Notes under the pieces: generated by a model
Told to the model about the DNA's origin: nothing
The model's database searches: none
Seen by the model: the letters and a program-made list of their open reading frames with translations, nothing else
Made by a program: the position numbers and the translations under genes
Part shown: piece by piece, positions 34,755-47,450 of the stretch
Numbering within the stretch: the first letter of the stretch is position 1
How the letters are laid out: every line of letters starts with the position of its first letter
NCBI GenBank assembly: GCA_037954665.1
Contig: JBBMOL010000073.1
Coordinates: forward strand, 3,038,001-3,102,000
Origin: Laguncularia racemosa
Lineage: Eukaryota > Streptophyta > Magnoliopsida > Myrtales > Combretaceae
Direction: 5' to 3'
DNA: 64,000 bases

Positions 34755-36589
34755 CTTAAAAAGACAAAGAGGGAGAGAGAGAGATTTCAAAGATTTTGAG
34801 CAACACATATAGATGTTTTTGTTACACGAAGGTGCAATTAGCTTTTGAAGTTTTTGAGATGGTTTTGAATAAAAAATGTTCTTAATATTCACATTATGCG
34901 CCATATTTGTAAATCAAAATAAAAATTGCCAACAAAAATATATAAATCCAACAAGCCATTACATGGTGGATTGAATTTCTAACTAGAATCTACTATGATT
35001 GTGAAGATTGATGAACCCCTCTCTTGGGCAAAATACCTAAAAAATGCAATTTTTAAAAATATATTACTCGAATAGGGTCAATAAAAAAAAATTACGTGAA
35101 TAGGGTACTAAAAACACATACGGTGCATGAATTTTCAATATAATTTTTTTTCTACTTAAAAGTTATACACTACATGCACCTTCCATTACAAAATCCATTA
35201 CTAGAACACTTCGTGTAAAATAGGTCTCCATACATGAAGTCATATGTCTACTCTAATCTTAAATGCAATAGCACATCCAAAACACTAACTATAACGAATG
35301 AACACACATAATGGCAATAATATAAGGAAAAGTAAAATGAACTTTTCATTAAAATATATAACTTTTTGAATATCCATGGAAATGTTCAAAATAAATCATA
35401 AATAACTCTATTCCATCCTACTCTTAATTCTAGTAAATGGTCTAATGATTCTAGACATGATAGATCTATACTCAATTCGTCTCATATCGGAAGTGAGAGG
35501 AATTTATGACTTTTGTGTTGTAGGCAATTGCAGGGGGTCATTAATGTCATATTGAGGAATTGGACTCCATTGTACCGAAGGCTATGAGTTGTCACCAATA
35601 TTCGGTCAATAGTAACATGACCTTCATGGAGTGAGTGTAGTAAGAATATGACTGCTAATAGAGTGCCTATGAGGGGTGATGAACGTGTTAGTACTGGGAG
35701 TTGAGCTACCTATGGTATTCTTGTCCATGACATTTAGAGGAGTGTGGTCATGATGGATTTGCTCATCCTTCCATCGTCTTTCTCTAACTCTTGCTCTATT
35801 AACCCTACGACATGGTGATGGTGTAGGTGTAGGATCTACTAGAGGTACGTACTCCAGGTCCGTAGCAACCTCCCCTTCTAGTGGCTACTTGTAATAAGCG
35901 GTAAGAAAAAGTATGACTTCGTCATGATGCTCAACTAATTGTATGCCAGCATTAACTAGGGAAATTGCTGAAGGTAGATCAAATACTATGTGTATATAGC
36001 GTAGGGTATTAACCTAGAAGAAGGACAACGTGCTAACGTAACTTAATCATATGGTCTAGTCAATGTAATATTGTAAGTGTATTTTTTACCAAGTGTCGAA
36101 TTATTGCTCTAGTATGCCCAACATAGTAGTGAATGATATGTTTGTACCACTGGATATAGTTTGGATATACACCATCACCATAGCTTAATAGGATTCTATA
36201 AGAGTGATGATCCTCCCAATGGGTAAACTGGTGGTAGATGCGATCTGTTTACAATTTGAAAGTATATCAATAGTACCCGAGTTATCCAAACACCCTTACC
36301 CACACGATAGAATGGGGGCAATAAGTTAATGAGATCCTTGGAATAAGGTTGTCAAACAACTTGACAATAAACACACATAGGTTAATGAAGATTTATAATG
36401 TCCACTAGATATAAAAATATAAAAAGATAGCATACCTACTGTAGGTTCTAATGGTTAAATGCCTCCTTGTATGCCTGAACAACATATGTAGGATGTTGCG
36501 TAGTGTCTCGAGCTATCCTCCATTGAGATGTTAAGGGCTTCCTATCCTTTAATGAAATCTTGTAACGACTAAAGGGAGTTAAATGTAGA

Positions 36590-37101
36590 AACCTATCCCA
36601 TGCCTACATGTGTAAAACAATCATTGCTTCCCCCATCCCTTGTGTGGTGGAGACGAATGTATGGCACAACTAGCGATATAACTAAGCCAAACATGTAGAG
36701 CCCTAACTATATTTCCATGTAAAGGCAAAGTCCTCTAAGAGTGGAAGGAACATACAGTAGACTAGGTTACTTACTTTATCTGCAAATGCAAAGCTTCCTA
36801 GTAGTTGCAAAATGTAAACCCGAGTATAACACCTAACCATCTTGTTGGATGCCTAAGCATGCAAAACTCAGAATCTACACCACAATCAAGATAAGTTAAT
36901 CCATCTACCCTTTATATCCTTTACCTCTGGTCTCTTACCAAGTAACTGCTCATACTCAGATGCCCAATCAAAGCTAGTGCTACCTGTAATGACCTGCCCA
37001 ACAATTGGTAACCCAAACTGGACCTCAATGTCCTGTAAGGTCATGGTGGCCTCTTCATGGGCCATATGGAAGATGTGCGTCTCGAGCTTCCACCTTTCCA
37101 C
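36590..37101 (-). pseudogene. Plant mobile domain (PMD / MAIN-like) gene inside the MULE, decayed
   Basis: The open part, 37101-36886, reads ERWKLETHIFHMAHEEATMT, then LQDIEVQFGLPIVGQVITG. The next stretch (about 36850-36590, interrupted) gives RVYILQLLGSFAFADKVSNL, FLPLLEDFAFTWKYS, GSTCLAxLYRxLC and MxAWDRF. These are the standard PMD blocks (THTFHLPxGEMTITLQDV, LLGxxLFADKS, LPLLxDFExxGxYSWGSAxLAxLYRELCRA, LQLWAWDRF). PMD proteins such as MAIN and MAIL1 act in silencing and meristem upkeep. Many PMD copies travel with MULE or gypsy elements. Here it lies just downstream of, and in the same direction as, the transposase. At least two Trp codons have become TAG. Confidence 0.85.
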
Positions 37102-37253
37102 TAATGTTGTAAGAAGATGCCAATTTAAATGAATGAAGGGAAGGTGTACTAGTCTTGTAAACCCACCCTACTCTAGATAAGGTAACATACGAGGATTTAA
37201 TGGAATATTATTCTCGTCATGACATAGCTATAACTTATGATGCTTAACTGTCA

Positions 37254-37333
37254 GTTAAGATGCTTCTTGTAAACATAAAAGTACAAATTGTAAGTTAAGA
37301 TGCTTCTTGTAAACATAAAAGTACAAATTGTAA
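37254..37333. repeat. Perfect 40-bp tandem repeat
   Basis: A 40-bp unit starting GTTAAGATGCTTCTTG is present twice in a row without differences, in non-coding DNA between the PMD and transposase pseudogenes. Perfect identity points to a recent slippage event. Confidence 0.9.
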
Positions 37334-37589
37334 GAATCAATAGATTTAGCTAGAAAGTATAAATAGGACTTATAAAATATAGTACCTACCCTTGCTAAAC
37401 AGATTTCGATTGATGTCTAGCTTTAACAACGATGGATTAAAAGGTCCTAGATCCATTTATCTTGTAATGTGAAAGTGAATTTTAGTTAGCAAAGGAAAGG
37501 TTATCATGTAAACTAAATTACAAACAATATTCAATGGATGAGGCAAATAATTTTTTTTGTTACAAGCCCTATACATTGTTATTTCTTTC

Positions 37590-40172
37590 TAGGCACTTCC
37601 TTCTATTATGTCCTTTCCTTCTGCACCTACTACATCTAGTTTTAAACGAGGGATCTCTAAAGCCCATCTCCATGTGGTATCATTTCGATCTAAGCTTTCC
37701 CATTCCACATTGAAGTTTGTCAATACCAAGGCAAATGAATGGAAAGTCTATCTTTAGCCAATAGTGCTCATCTCTAATGGGATAGAAGTGACTCTAGTAA
37801 CATTATAACTGATGCATCCACCTATACTAATAGCCAATGACCGATGAGCTATTAAGCCTTGGATATGCTATTACAACGCAAACATGTGAACTTGAAATTC
37901 TATATATTTACTACTTGTTACATGTGCACATGTGATTCTTGAGGTGTATAGTTTGTGTCCTTCCTCCTCCTTTAACCCCATTTGCTATGTGTTGGCGCCT
38001 AGTTAGGAACTCAAATATTTGGTTGGGTCTACTAAACCTAATAACCTCATGGATGCAAGCCCTACATCTCCATTTTTCTATTTTTTTCGTTGGCATACTT
38101 TGTGAAAACCTGGTCTACTGCTATTCTTTTGTACGTGTCCCTAATCATCCTATCCCAATGTTTGATGCAATTGTATATATATATATATTTTTACTAGCAT
38201 AGTCACCAATAGGCCTCTTGCCTTTTTTAGAACAAAATTTTAACTTTCTACAATATTTAAAATCATGTACCTAAAACAATATCCTCCATCATATACAAGT
38301 GTTTACTGTTCCAATAGGATGCCATTTAACTATGTGGGGGCATCAACCTTTATTTACCTAACTGGGTTCATGTAATGTTGAAACTTGTGAGGTTGTGCTT
38401 TCATCTTGGTAACCGTCACCCATGTTCTGCATTGCAAATTCTTGTGAGTGATGTTAAAGTTGCTTGCAACATAGTGTAAGCAAAAGCACTACACCGTAAA
38501 GGAAGGCCTCCATCCATTATCATGTCACTTAACTGCAATGTTGATACTAACATGTCTACTAGAAATGAGACAAATGGTTTTTTGACGATTACCCACAACA
38601 TGCTCCTTCAGTTTTCGAAGAAACCATTCCTAAATTTCCGTCAATTCATCGTCTGCTAAAGCAAATGTAAAGGGGGCAATGCAGTTGTTTCCATCCGTGC
38701 TACATGCAATCAATGACTTATGAGTGTACTTCGCATATAAGAAAGTACTATCGATACTAAGCACAAGCTTGCAATACTTAAATGTCTCAACATATAAACT
38801 AAATGTCTAGAAGACCCATTTCAATATGCACTCCCTAGGAACTATCAAATCATGCCAACCACATTCGACTTGTATTCTGGGATTACTAATTTGGATTACG
38901 TTTAGGATTTTTAGTAATTCGTTGTACGATTTGTTCCAATCACCGTACATAACTTCAATAGCTTTCCTTTTTATGTCCTATAACCTCTTTAAGGAGATTG
39001 TATACCCGAAGCTAGCTTCAATTACAAAATTGAGATCTATAACCTTTATATCCAAATTTTTTCTTACATATTCAACGAAGACTTTAGCTATCATATTTGA
39101 ATCTAACTTCAGATGATCTTAATGTATCACAACATTTGTGAATGTATGAGTTTCCTTGAGGATTATGATAATGGAAAGGCCTTCCAACTTTTTCTTTTAA
39201 AGTTGAAGCCTTTACTTACAACCACTGTCTTTTTTAGTGCAGAAAATTGACTATAAGGTCTTATTTGATTCTTTAATTGCAAAGTTATTGTAGTTCTTGA
39301 TATAATATATCTTCATAGCTTGCGCTAGCTCTTCCTTATTATTAAATCTCATTCATTTCTTAAGGTCATCACTAGTTTCGAAGTCTCCATACCTGGTAGC
39401 CATATTTTCCTTGAAGGTGATATAACCACTATCTCCCCTAATGTTGAAATATAGAATGGCATCCCTAGGTTCGTTGTCACCTAAATGACTTGCTTCTTGA
39501 AATTTGTGAGCCTACATTATATGCATGTGCACTAGTAGATGTGTGGCATGCATGTCATTTATAGCATTTTTAGCAAGACCTTCATCCTCATTGGAATACT
39601 CTTCATGTACTGTAAAGTGCTCCACGATAATATTAATTTCCATTGGAGAGCGGAGGGCATTATTGAATTCCGAATCATTAGAGTTTTTTTCATTGCACAA
39701 AGGTTCATAAGCTAGTATTAAAGTCATTTCATCACACATTGGTGAATTAATCATCATGTTTAACCCTTCCTCCTAACAAGGTGATAAGGTATTAGTTTCT
39801 AGAGGCTCTTCTTCTTCATTCGGATTTTGTAATTGTTAATAGATTTCAACATACAAGTCTTGTATCTACTCCTCCCCAAAAGCTGCAACCATTTTAATTA
39901 CATTATTATCATCCGTAATTAGAATCAACTTGTATCCACCCACCCCCCCAACAATGGAAGTAATGTGGATGCCTATATAGTATCTCAACGCAAACCGTAG
40001 TTTGATTGACTCCAGTGCTTCTACAAATCCTATGCAAGAGTTTTATATAGTTTGAATTCTTTCTCACCTTCAACTTCTTCATCAATGCATTCTCATAATC
40101 AAGCCCATCATTGCTATACACAATATTGCCTCTCGCATACACAATATATTTCACCAACTCATTCATTTCCAA
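37590..40172 (-). pseudogene. MULE (MuDR-type) transposase, decayed
   Basis: The N-terminal PB1-like region is open at 40172-39909 (YARGNIVYSNDGLDYENALM, LLHRICRSTGVNQTTVCVEI). The core (about 38780-38400) reads SIDSTFLYAKYTHKSLIACS, DGNNCIAPFTFALADDELTE, EWFLRKLKEHVV, ICLISSRHVSI and HYVASNFN. In live enzymes the DDE residues fall in (G/S)IDGT and ISDRH; the second Asp is Ser here (ISSRH). A SWIM zinc finger follows near 37930-37870 (MCTC, then SSH where CSH is expected). After it comes a CCHC knuckle, CSRCRRKGHNRRKC, near 37605-37650. This is the full family order. In-frame stops are frequent, so it is a pseudogene. Confidence 0.87.
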
Positions 40173-41265
40173 CTTAATTACATGACGTGTGCGTATTTAG
40201 TCTCATGAAAAATTGTACCAATTTTCTATTGTGTAATTTTGACTATTTCTATCTATTCATTCAAAAAAAACATCGTTTTCAACAATTTCTAAACCTCTAC
40301 AACTCTCACATTTCACTTATCTTGCCACTACTCCACACACATTGTGAAGTAATACACATTAAATGGAAAAAAAATTAAAAGTCAAAACATTTGATTAATC
40401 CATAAATCATGTTATATTCTAACATTTTTAATTGAATGGATATATATAGATACTGTTTTAAGTATCATTAATATTTCCAAGATAAATACACAACTTGTAG
40501 TTGAATTATCAAGAAAACTCATTGATAAATATATTTCTAATAATTAAAAAAGTAAAGAAAAGAATCATAATACAAATACAAATAAAATTCTTTTTTTTTT
40601 CTAACTATAAAAAATTTGAGGAAGTGGGTATTATTAGTGGAGAAAAAGCAAAAAACTAGGGTTTTTTGTTCTTAATACAATATTTAATTGTACACAAACA
40701 TAATTATATGAAATTTAGGTTTTAAAATTAACTTTATGCTAAACAAAACCTCATTTGAGTAATTTTGTCAAACACCTTATGTGTAATCCAAACAAGTATC
40801 ATATTCAACAACTTTTATACCTCTATAACTCTTACATTTCACATATTCCAGTATTACAACATCCATATAATGAAATATTACAACTTTTTTTTTAACTAAA
40901 ATAATTATTTCTATGCATAATATAGATATATCATACATAGGTTTCAAACTTAGGTTTACAACAAAAAAAAAACTAAAATGACATAAAACAACTAATGTAA
41001 TACAAATAGATTGTATATCTTGCTAAATTTTTCCAATTTGATGTTGATATGTGCAAAAAAATCTTAAATTTTCTTACCTACCGTATCCAAGGAAGAGAAA
41101 GTTTGAAGAAGTATTTGTGTTTTCGTACAGAAAAATTGGTTTTTATAGGTAGGGTTGCTTTTATGCAGCAAAAAACGCCTATATAGCATGTATTTTCAAT
41201 AAAAAAAATTATTTTTTTTTTATTGAAAACTCATACGATTTTACTATTATTTACGTATTTTGCCC

Positions 41266-41332
41266 CTCTCACGCTCTCACTCTGTCTCACTTCATTCCAC
41301 ATTGCGTCAGCATATTAAAGTTCAAACAATTC
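41266..41332 (+). promoter_or_regulatory. Short leader between MULE end and DCAF8-like start codon
   Basis: These 67 bp are pyrimidine-rich (CTCTCACGCTCTCACTCTGT…), as in many plant 5' leaders. No TATA box is present, so core promoter elements must lie within MULE-derived sequence, in intron 1, or not exist as such. Confidence 0.45.
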
Positions 41333-44300
41333 ATGAACATGGACAGGCTTCGTCTTCACAAGGTAAACACTAACAGTGATTTGTTCAGGAGAATATATAG
41401 CAGGGAAGGTGGTTTATCACGACCTACAACCTCCATTCGTCGATTCTCTGCTTCTCAGGTCGTCTTTCGTTATTCCCTTTATTATCCTTCACTTACATTT
41501 TAAACAGTATTCAGTCGTTCGATATTCGCACACCACTTGCTTGATGATATTTCAATTCCAAGTCTTCTACTCAGTTTACCAAGTTCGGAGGATGTTTTAG
41601 GGCTACAGGGCGTGTGTTTGGTTTGAGGGAACTTTTTCGAGGCCCTCCCTTTGTTGAAGTAAGTACAAATGGCCCAGAAGCATGATCATTCATCCCCTTC
41701 GGCCAGTAAGGAATGAAAATTGAAAAACAAAAATAACTTCTGTTCGTTATTTGTTATAATCAAAGTTATAGCCTCGAGCCTCCTAAACTCTGCAGAAATT
41801 TAGAAAGAAAACATGGATAACATTTTCAGCAAAACAAATACACCGTTACTCTCTCTCTATTTATTTTTTTTCCTACGTTTGTTGAGACATGGTAATTGTG
41901 ATTTCTAAATATCATGATGATGATCGAAAGCGGTTGTGACAACTAAATCAACTAGTGTTAAGAGTGAGAGGAGCAAAAGTTGCATTGTCCTGGCATTGCT
42001 CATCAAGTCATATCTCCATTTGACAAGTAGGATAACAGAAGGCATGTGGTCCTGTTATCTTATTTGACAAGTAGGTATCTTTGTTATTACCATTGCACTT
42101 CCTTTTTCTTTGCCTAAGCCTTTTTGCTAATAATTGGACTACTTGCTGCGAAATCTCTCACTTTCAGTTGTTTGTTCCACAAGAAACAGAAAATCATCTA
42201 ATGGCTCTTGTTTGGAAGTAATTCAATTCTGGTGAAGGGCGCTCTCATGATGGGAGTTTAAGTATTACTCAAAAGATAATCTGATAACGTGATATATAAA
42301 GAATTTAAGCCCCTCATTTTAGTCAGATTTACTTAGAGCAAGCCTCCAGAAGATGAAGGGGATGCTTCTATACTTTGTCAAATTCGTTAGCATGGATTGG
42401 ATTAATTGTGGTATGGTGATGATATTTTAGAGGAAAATGATAACAGGTTGGTCTAGGGACCAGCTAAGAGATCAAAAGAAGGATCTTTTAGCCTTTCCAT
42501 GCACTTGCTTATTCATGCAGAGTTTAAGCAACCTTGTAAAAGTAAAGACTTTTTTGCTTTTGGCTTTGGGGAACCCGTTAGTGTGACCCTTTTAAAATCC
42601 ATCTGTTCTCCGCTCTCCTGCATTCCTCTTCTACAATTGAAATGAATTGGAATTTCTTCTGTTTATCTACTAAAAATTGAAATAGCTTTTTTTAATATAT
42701 TCAGAGCAAAGGAGATTTTGTACTAGGTAGTTTTAATATTATGGAAATGATATGCCCTTATGGTACAGGTACTCATAAAAAGAATAAGCCTCTATGCAAG
42801 GTTAGATGGTCATGAAGGTTGTGTAAACACTGTTGAGTTCAACTCAACTGGGGATATTCTTGTCTCAGGATCTGATGATCGACAAGTTAAACTTTGGAAT
42901 TGGCTGACTAAAGATCAGTTGTTATCATATGACTCCGGCCACTTAGATACCATATTTCAGGCCAAAATCATGCCATTTACTGATGATAGAATAATAGTAA
43001 CATCATCTGCTGATGGTGAGGTGAGTAGCTGCTTCACTTGCAAGAAGTAACTGTCTTACTGAACCTTCTAATTCTTTGGCTATTTCAGATGTGTTTCGTG
43101 GAAAACATTTTCAAGATTTTTCTCAATATTTTTCATTAGTAAAGTTTTAGAATTGTCAAAAAATGTTGTTGTAATTTCAAGAGAATGCAGTTATTAGTGA
43201 CTTTAAGTGGCAAGTAATGGTAGAGGGAAAAGTGACACATGGTAGCCAGCGGTGGTATTTAACCATCATGGAAAATGTTATGAAAAATGAGGAAAATAAT
43301 TTATATTTTCAAAAACAAGAAACCATTTTCTTCATTATGTATTGATATTCTCGGTTGTTGTTAACCATTGAATGTTGGCAACTGTAGGTGTCTTGTACCA
43401 GCAATTTCTGCTAAAAGTGTTTAGTATCTGTGACCACTTACGATTACTACAGCAAGATTCAACAATTATAAAGCTTTCACTATAGAAAATGTTAAAAAAA
43501 GTTCGGAAAGCATTCTCGGTGAAAGAAACACACACAATGCTTTTGATTGTTTCTTGTTTCAGCAAGTTGTCAAACTTCTGCTGACACAAATGCGGCAGTT
43601 CACTTTTTAATCATCAACTACTTACTTTGAACAGGTGAGGGTTGGCCATATTTTGGAGGATGGCCAAGTTGATATAGAATGTTTGGGCAGTCACCAAGGA
43701 GCTGTGCACAAGCTTGCTGTAGAGCCAGGAAGTCCCCACATACTCTATAGCTGTGGCAGAGATGGTTCTGTTCTACAAGTATGTTAAACTTTATGGTAAC
43801 TAATTTATTCGCTGTGGTCCCACTTGATTTGCGAGTCAGTTTCATTCTCTCTTGCAGTATGATCTTCGAAATAGTTCTGCTACGAAGATTCTCTCCTGCT
43901 CCTCAGTTTTGGAAAATAGGAGGCAGCATGCAAATTCTATCAGGTTAAATGCCATGGCAATTGACCCCAGAAATCCAAATTACTTTGCTGTAGGTGGTTC
44001 CAATCAGTATGCTCATGTATATGACAACAGAAGCTGCCAACAAGGTGCCTCAAGTAGTTCAAATAAGCCCGTGAACATGTTCTCTCCATCTCACCTAATT
44101 GAAGTTGAAAATGTGCACATAACTGGACTGGCTTATTCCAATGCAAGTGAACTGCTAATATCTTACAATGACGAGCTCATCTATCTCTTTCAGAAGAACA
44201 TGGGGCGGCATCTTTATTCATCAACTCTGCCTCATGATGTTCTGACACCTGAAGAGCCTCAGGTTTACATGGGCCATAGAAATGCACAGACAGTGAAAGG

Positions 44301-45089
44301 GGCAAGTTTTTTTGGCCCTAATGATGAATATGTCACAAGTGGCTCTGATTGTGGCCATATATTTATATGGGATAAGAAGGGTGCTAAACTTGTCCGTTTA
44401 ATGGGAGGTGATAGGAGGATTGTGAACCAAGTTGAGCCTCATCCTCATATGCCATTTCTTGCATCAAACGGAATAGAACATGACATAAAGTTCTGGATTC
44501 CTATGGCTAGTGATGATCCTCCACTACCATATAATATTAATGAGGTACAAGCCATCAGACTAAGGACACATTTGCTTCATCTATTCTTAGTCAGTATGTA
44601 TCTGCTTCCTTTTCAATAAAAAGCTGTTCTATGTCTATTCCATATCAGTTCTATCTCCATTATGTATATCTTTGTTATCCAAAACCAGTTTTAAAATGAT
44701 GCCAAAATGACGAGAAGGAAAGGCACTAATGCTAACTACTACTTGTGCTTGTCTACTTGGTGCTTTTACTCTCTGGGGTGTTTTATTTACTGAAGTTTCC
44801 TTGTATTTTGTTTTTTTCGACATCTGGACAGATTATGGAAGCTAACAGGCAAGGTAGGGAGGATTCTTCCAGAGCAACCCTCAGTTCAGATGTTATCATG
44901 CATGTTTTGCGCTTGCAGAGAAGGCAAACATCAGCTTATGTTGAAAGGCGACATAGTAGGGCTGACGTAGAAAGGGATGAAGAAGCTCTGGAGGCTTATG
45001 TTCTAGGACTTATAGATAGTGATGAACCTACTGAAGAGGCTAATACTAGTACAGCAACTGACAATCAAACTGAATGTAAAATAATTTGA
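41333..45089 (+). CDS. DCAF8: DCAF8-like WD40-repeat protein (CUL4-DDB1 substrate receptor type), 5 exons
   Basis: Exons 41333-41458, 42769-43020, 43635-43778, 43858-44544 and 44832-45089 join in phase 0 throughout, giving about 488 aa. All introns are GT-AG. Exon 1 encodes MNMDRLRLHK and continues through a RRIYSREGG segment. WD repeats begin with YARLDGHEGCVNTVEFNSTG and DILVSGSDDRQVKLWNW. Further repeats include HKLAVEPGSPHILYSCGRDG, LAYSNASELLISYNDELIYL, VKGASFFGPNDEYVTSGSDC and GHIFIWDKKG. The tail has VIMHVLRLQRRQTSAYVERR and an acidic end. The sequence matches the Arabidopsis At3g45620 type. YDLR (43858) and YDNR follow the WDxR (DWD) pattern that contacts DDB1. The likely role is substrate choice for CUL4 ubiquitin ligase; the target is unknown. 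The ATG lies 67 bp from the end of a MULE, so its promoter context is unusual. Confidence 0.93.
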
Positions 45090-45194
45090 AACTATCAGCA
45101 ATAGTTTTTTTCTCAATATCTGCGTTGCAATCATGCTGATACACTTGCAAATAATCTAATACTAATATAGAAAGGAAAAGTTATTACTTTTACA

Positions 45195-45640
45195 TTGTAT
45201 TTGGAATGAGAGAAAGAGGATGGAAGGAATTAGGGCGGGTAAATGGGTGGAAAATTTTATAATTCCTTTATTTGGATAAGAGGGGAAGTGGATGGAAAGA
45301 AAATGGAGATTTTTTTTATTTGGGGCCCACGATAAAAATTTTCCTCTTAAAAGTTAAGCAGAATAGGGATGGCTAATGGGAAAAATATTGAAAATTACTC
45401 ATTAACCCTTTATTTTATCAAACAAAATATACTACTTTTCTACTTTTTGGTAATTATATATCATATTCTATTTTATTTTATATAATGATTAAGATTTCTT
45501 TATTTTTCTTTCCTCCATTCTCCAAGCTTATTGGAAGGAATGCATTTCTCCATAATTCCTTTCCTTTACAATTTTTTTTTTTTCACATTCTTTTCTTCCT
45601 AATCCATTCCCTCACACCAAACTTAGTGTTAAGGAGGAAT
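45195..45640. mobile_element. Possible MITE downstream of the DCAF8-like gene
   Basis: The left end, TTTGGAATGAGAGAAAGAGG (about 45200), is an imperfect inverted match to the right end (complement TTTGGTGTGAGGGAATGGAT, about 45605-45624). The inside is AT-rich and non-coding, about 430 bp long. The type could be hAT-like, but no clear target duplication was found. Confidence 0.4.
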
Positions 45641-47450
45641 TACCATTTTGAATACTAGACATTTTTCTTCGCCTTCTTGGGTTTTTTTTTTCCCTCTCCT
45701 TGGGAAAAATACATTATAAGTGCTTTATACTTTAATTTTTGAGAATTTAACTTTTTAATTGGCTATAAAATAGTATAAATTTAGTTATTAAATTACCAAC
45801 CAAATTAAAAGTATAAGTGCTAAATTGCAACTAAATAGAAAGAAAAAAGAAAAACAAAAATTTAGAAGCATGATACTTATAGTGTGTATCCTGTCTTTTT
45901 ATCTTCCTCAGACAGTCACATATATTTTCTAGTTTCTTTAAGTCATAAGTCAACGGTTCAAATGTTCATTATGATTATCTAAGCTATATATGTGTATTGT
46001 TGTGGAATATTCGATTTGGTATATCTACGCTTGAAGGTCCAGTGTTCGAGGTTATTGTTGAATGAACAATCCAGACGTTTCCTCCGCTGGTTCTTACTAT
46101 CTTCTAATTATGTCAACTAGTTTTAGTTTCTCCAGAGGATGCGGTGGTCTTCTCTATTATCAAAACCAGCATTCAATCTTTTGTAATCTCTTCGAAAATT
46201 TTCTTCCTATTTTGCAACTTCGTTTCTTGTGGATAAAGCTTGCAAATTTTTGCTACTACTTCTTATGACCCTTACGAAATTTGGCCCGCGGCTCAAGCTC
46301 AGCACAATAGCTGCACACACACACTATAAATAGGATAGTAGCGATAGGTCCTTAGATATGGGTTACATTAACGTGTTAAAGTAGTTTATTTAGACTCTTG
46401 AGAGAATTTACGATTTTTACGAGAAGGTTCTATTAAAATAAGAATTATTTCTATGAAAATTCTATAGTATAATAATTAAAAAGTGATTATATGATATAAT
46501 TTTTTTATTAGTTATAATAAAATAAGGTTTATTAAAAGTAAAAGAGACTGTTGATAATAGTATGAAAGTTGTCAATAATTTCATGAGAACCACCAATTTT
46601 CTTTTTTAACAATAAATCACCTTTAATTATAGTAAAATAAGGGTCGTCCACAATTAAGTGACTGCATCATAGAATTTTTCCTATTTCTACAAAACTCTAG
46701 AATTATAGATTTCTAACAAAAATAGAACTTGCATATTTTCTATCTTTCCATTCCCCCTCCATAATCTTCTATTTCCTACTTTTACACTTATTTTAACATA
46801 TATTATGGGGATAAAGACACAAGAAGTACTTGTACTTTCAACTTTTAACAATTTAGTGTCTTAACTTTTATTTATTTTGGTGAATTAGTACTTGTTTCTT
46901 AAATTTTGTTTCAATTTAATGTCTCTGTTATATTATTTTGCATTTCAGTGTCTATACTTCAATTTCAATTGCATTCTAATGACTATACTTTAATTTTGAT
47001 ACATTTTATGTTCACTTACTAATTAAATGAGCCAAGTTCATTTGATCTACTTTTTTAAATGAGTTAAAAATTTCAACTCTAACTCGTTTTTTAAGTGGAT
47101 TAAATGGGTCAGCTCACGGATTATAACCCATTTGTATAGCTCTATGCATGGCTAATGTTTTTCTATGTTGAGTGCAAAGTTGAGTTTAATGTGCTAAGGT
47201 ATGGAACTACATGTTGAGTGCAAAGCCGATGCCTTGTGTTCACATGGTAATTGTTGCGCTAATTTTCAATTTTGCATCATAAAAGAAGCAAATCTTTTCA
47301 TATCCCACATATGCTATTTCTATCATTCAATGTTGAGGCCACATATTGCTTGTGAGTAACAAAGATGTGTGCGGATGTGACTTTGATAGTTTTGTTTCAA
47401 TGAGATCTACCTTAGTCAAGGACACATGGTGTGATATGATCGAGAGTGTG
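45641..47450. other. AT-rich intergenic DNA, no gene recognised
   Basis: Only short ORFs are present (such as 46062-46268), without recognisable motifs. A low-GC stretch, 46850-47010, repeats phrases such as TTTAGTGTCT/TTTAATGTCT and may be repeat-derived. Confidence 0.35.

Larger units (their letters stand above)
23075..34759 (-). mobile_element. Full-length, dead Ty3/gypsy LTR retrotransposon of Tat type
   Basis: The element spans 23080-34754 and is transcribed from the - strand. The same 5-bp CTTAA sits directly outside both ends (23075-23079 and 34755-34759), a good target-site duplication. LTRs are 23080-23575 and 34254-34754. Between them, in - strand order, are gag (33.3 kb), protease (32.4 kb), RT (31.2 kb), RNase H (30.5 kb) and integrase (30.2-29.3 kb). 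That RT-RH-INT order marks Ty3/gypsy. Beyond pol, an additional coding region runs antisense to pol (about 24.4-28.1 kb), as in Tat-group elements such as Grande. A pyrimidine tract at 23576-23594 is the complement of the polypurine tract. Every ORF is broken, and key active-site residues are lost. Confidence 0.88.
35026..41265 (-). mobile_element. Mutator-like element (MULE) carrying transposase and PMD genes, decayed
   Basis: The ends are an 11-bp perfect inverted repeat, GGGCAAAATAC at 35026-35036 and its complement at 41255-41265, with further AT-rich subterminal similarity (ATGAxTTTTCAATA…). CCCCTCTC occurs at 35016-35023 and at 41263-41270. It looks like a target duplication but overlaps the right terminus by 3 bp, so the exact ends are uncertain by a few bases. 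Inside, on the - strand, lie a MULE transposase (40172-37590) and then a plant mobile domain gene (37101 to about 36590). Stops and frame breaks throughout make it inactive. It sits between the gypsy element and the DCAF8-like gene. Confidence 0.75.

Noticed and set aside
36590..40172. Domesticated (host-benefit) MULE/PMD gene
   Set aside because: Many stops, lost catalytic and zinc-binding residues, and element ends on both sides indicate a dead transposon, not a conserved gene.
41363..41376. Splice donor right after MNMDRLRLHK in the DCAF8-like gene
   Set aside because: AAGGTAAAC looks like a donor, but the frame stays open to CAG/GT at 41458, and the extra residues (RRIYSREGG…RRFSASQ) fit the family's N-terminal extension.
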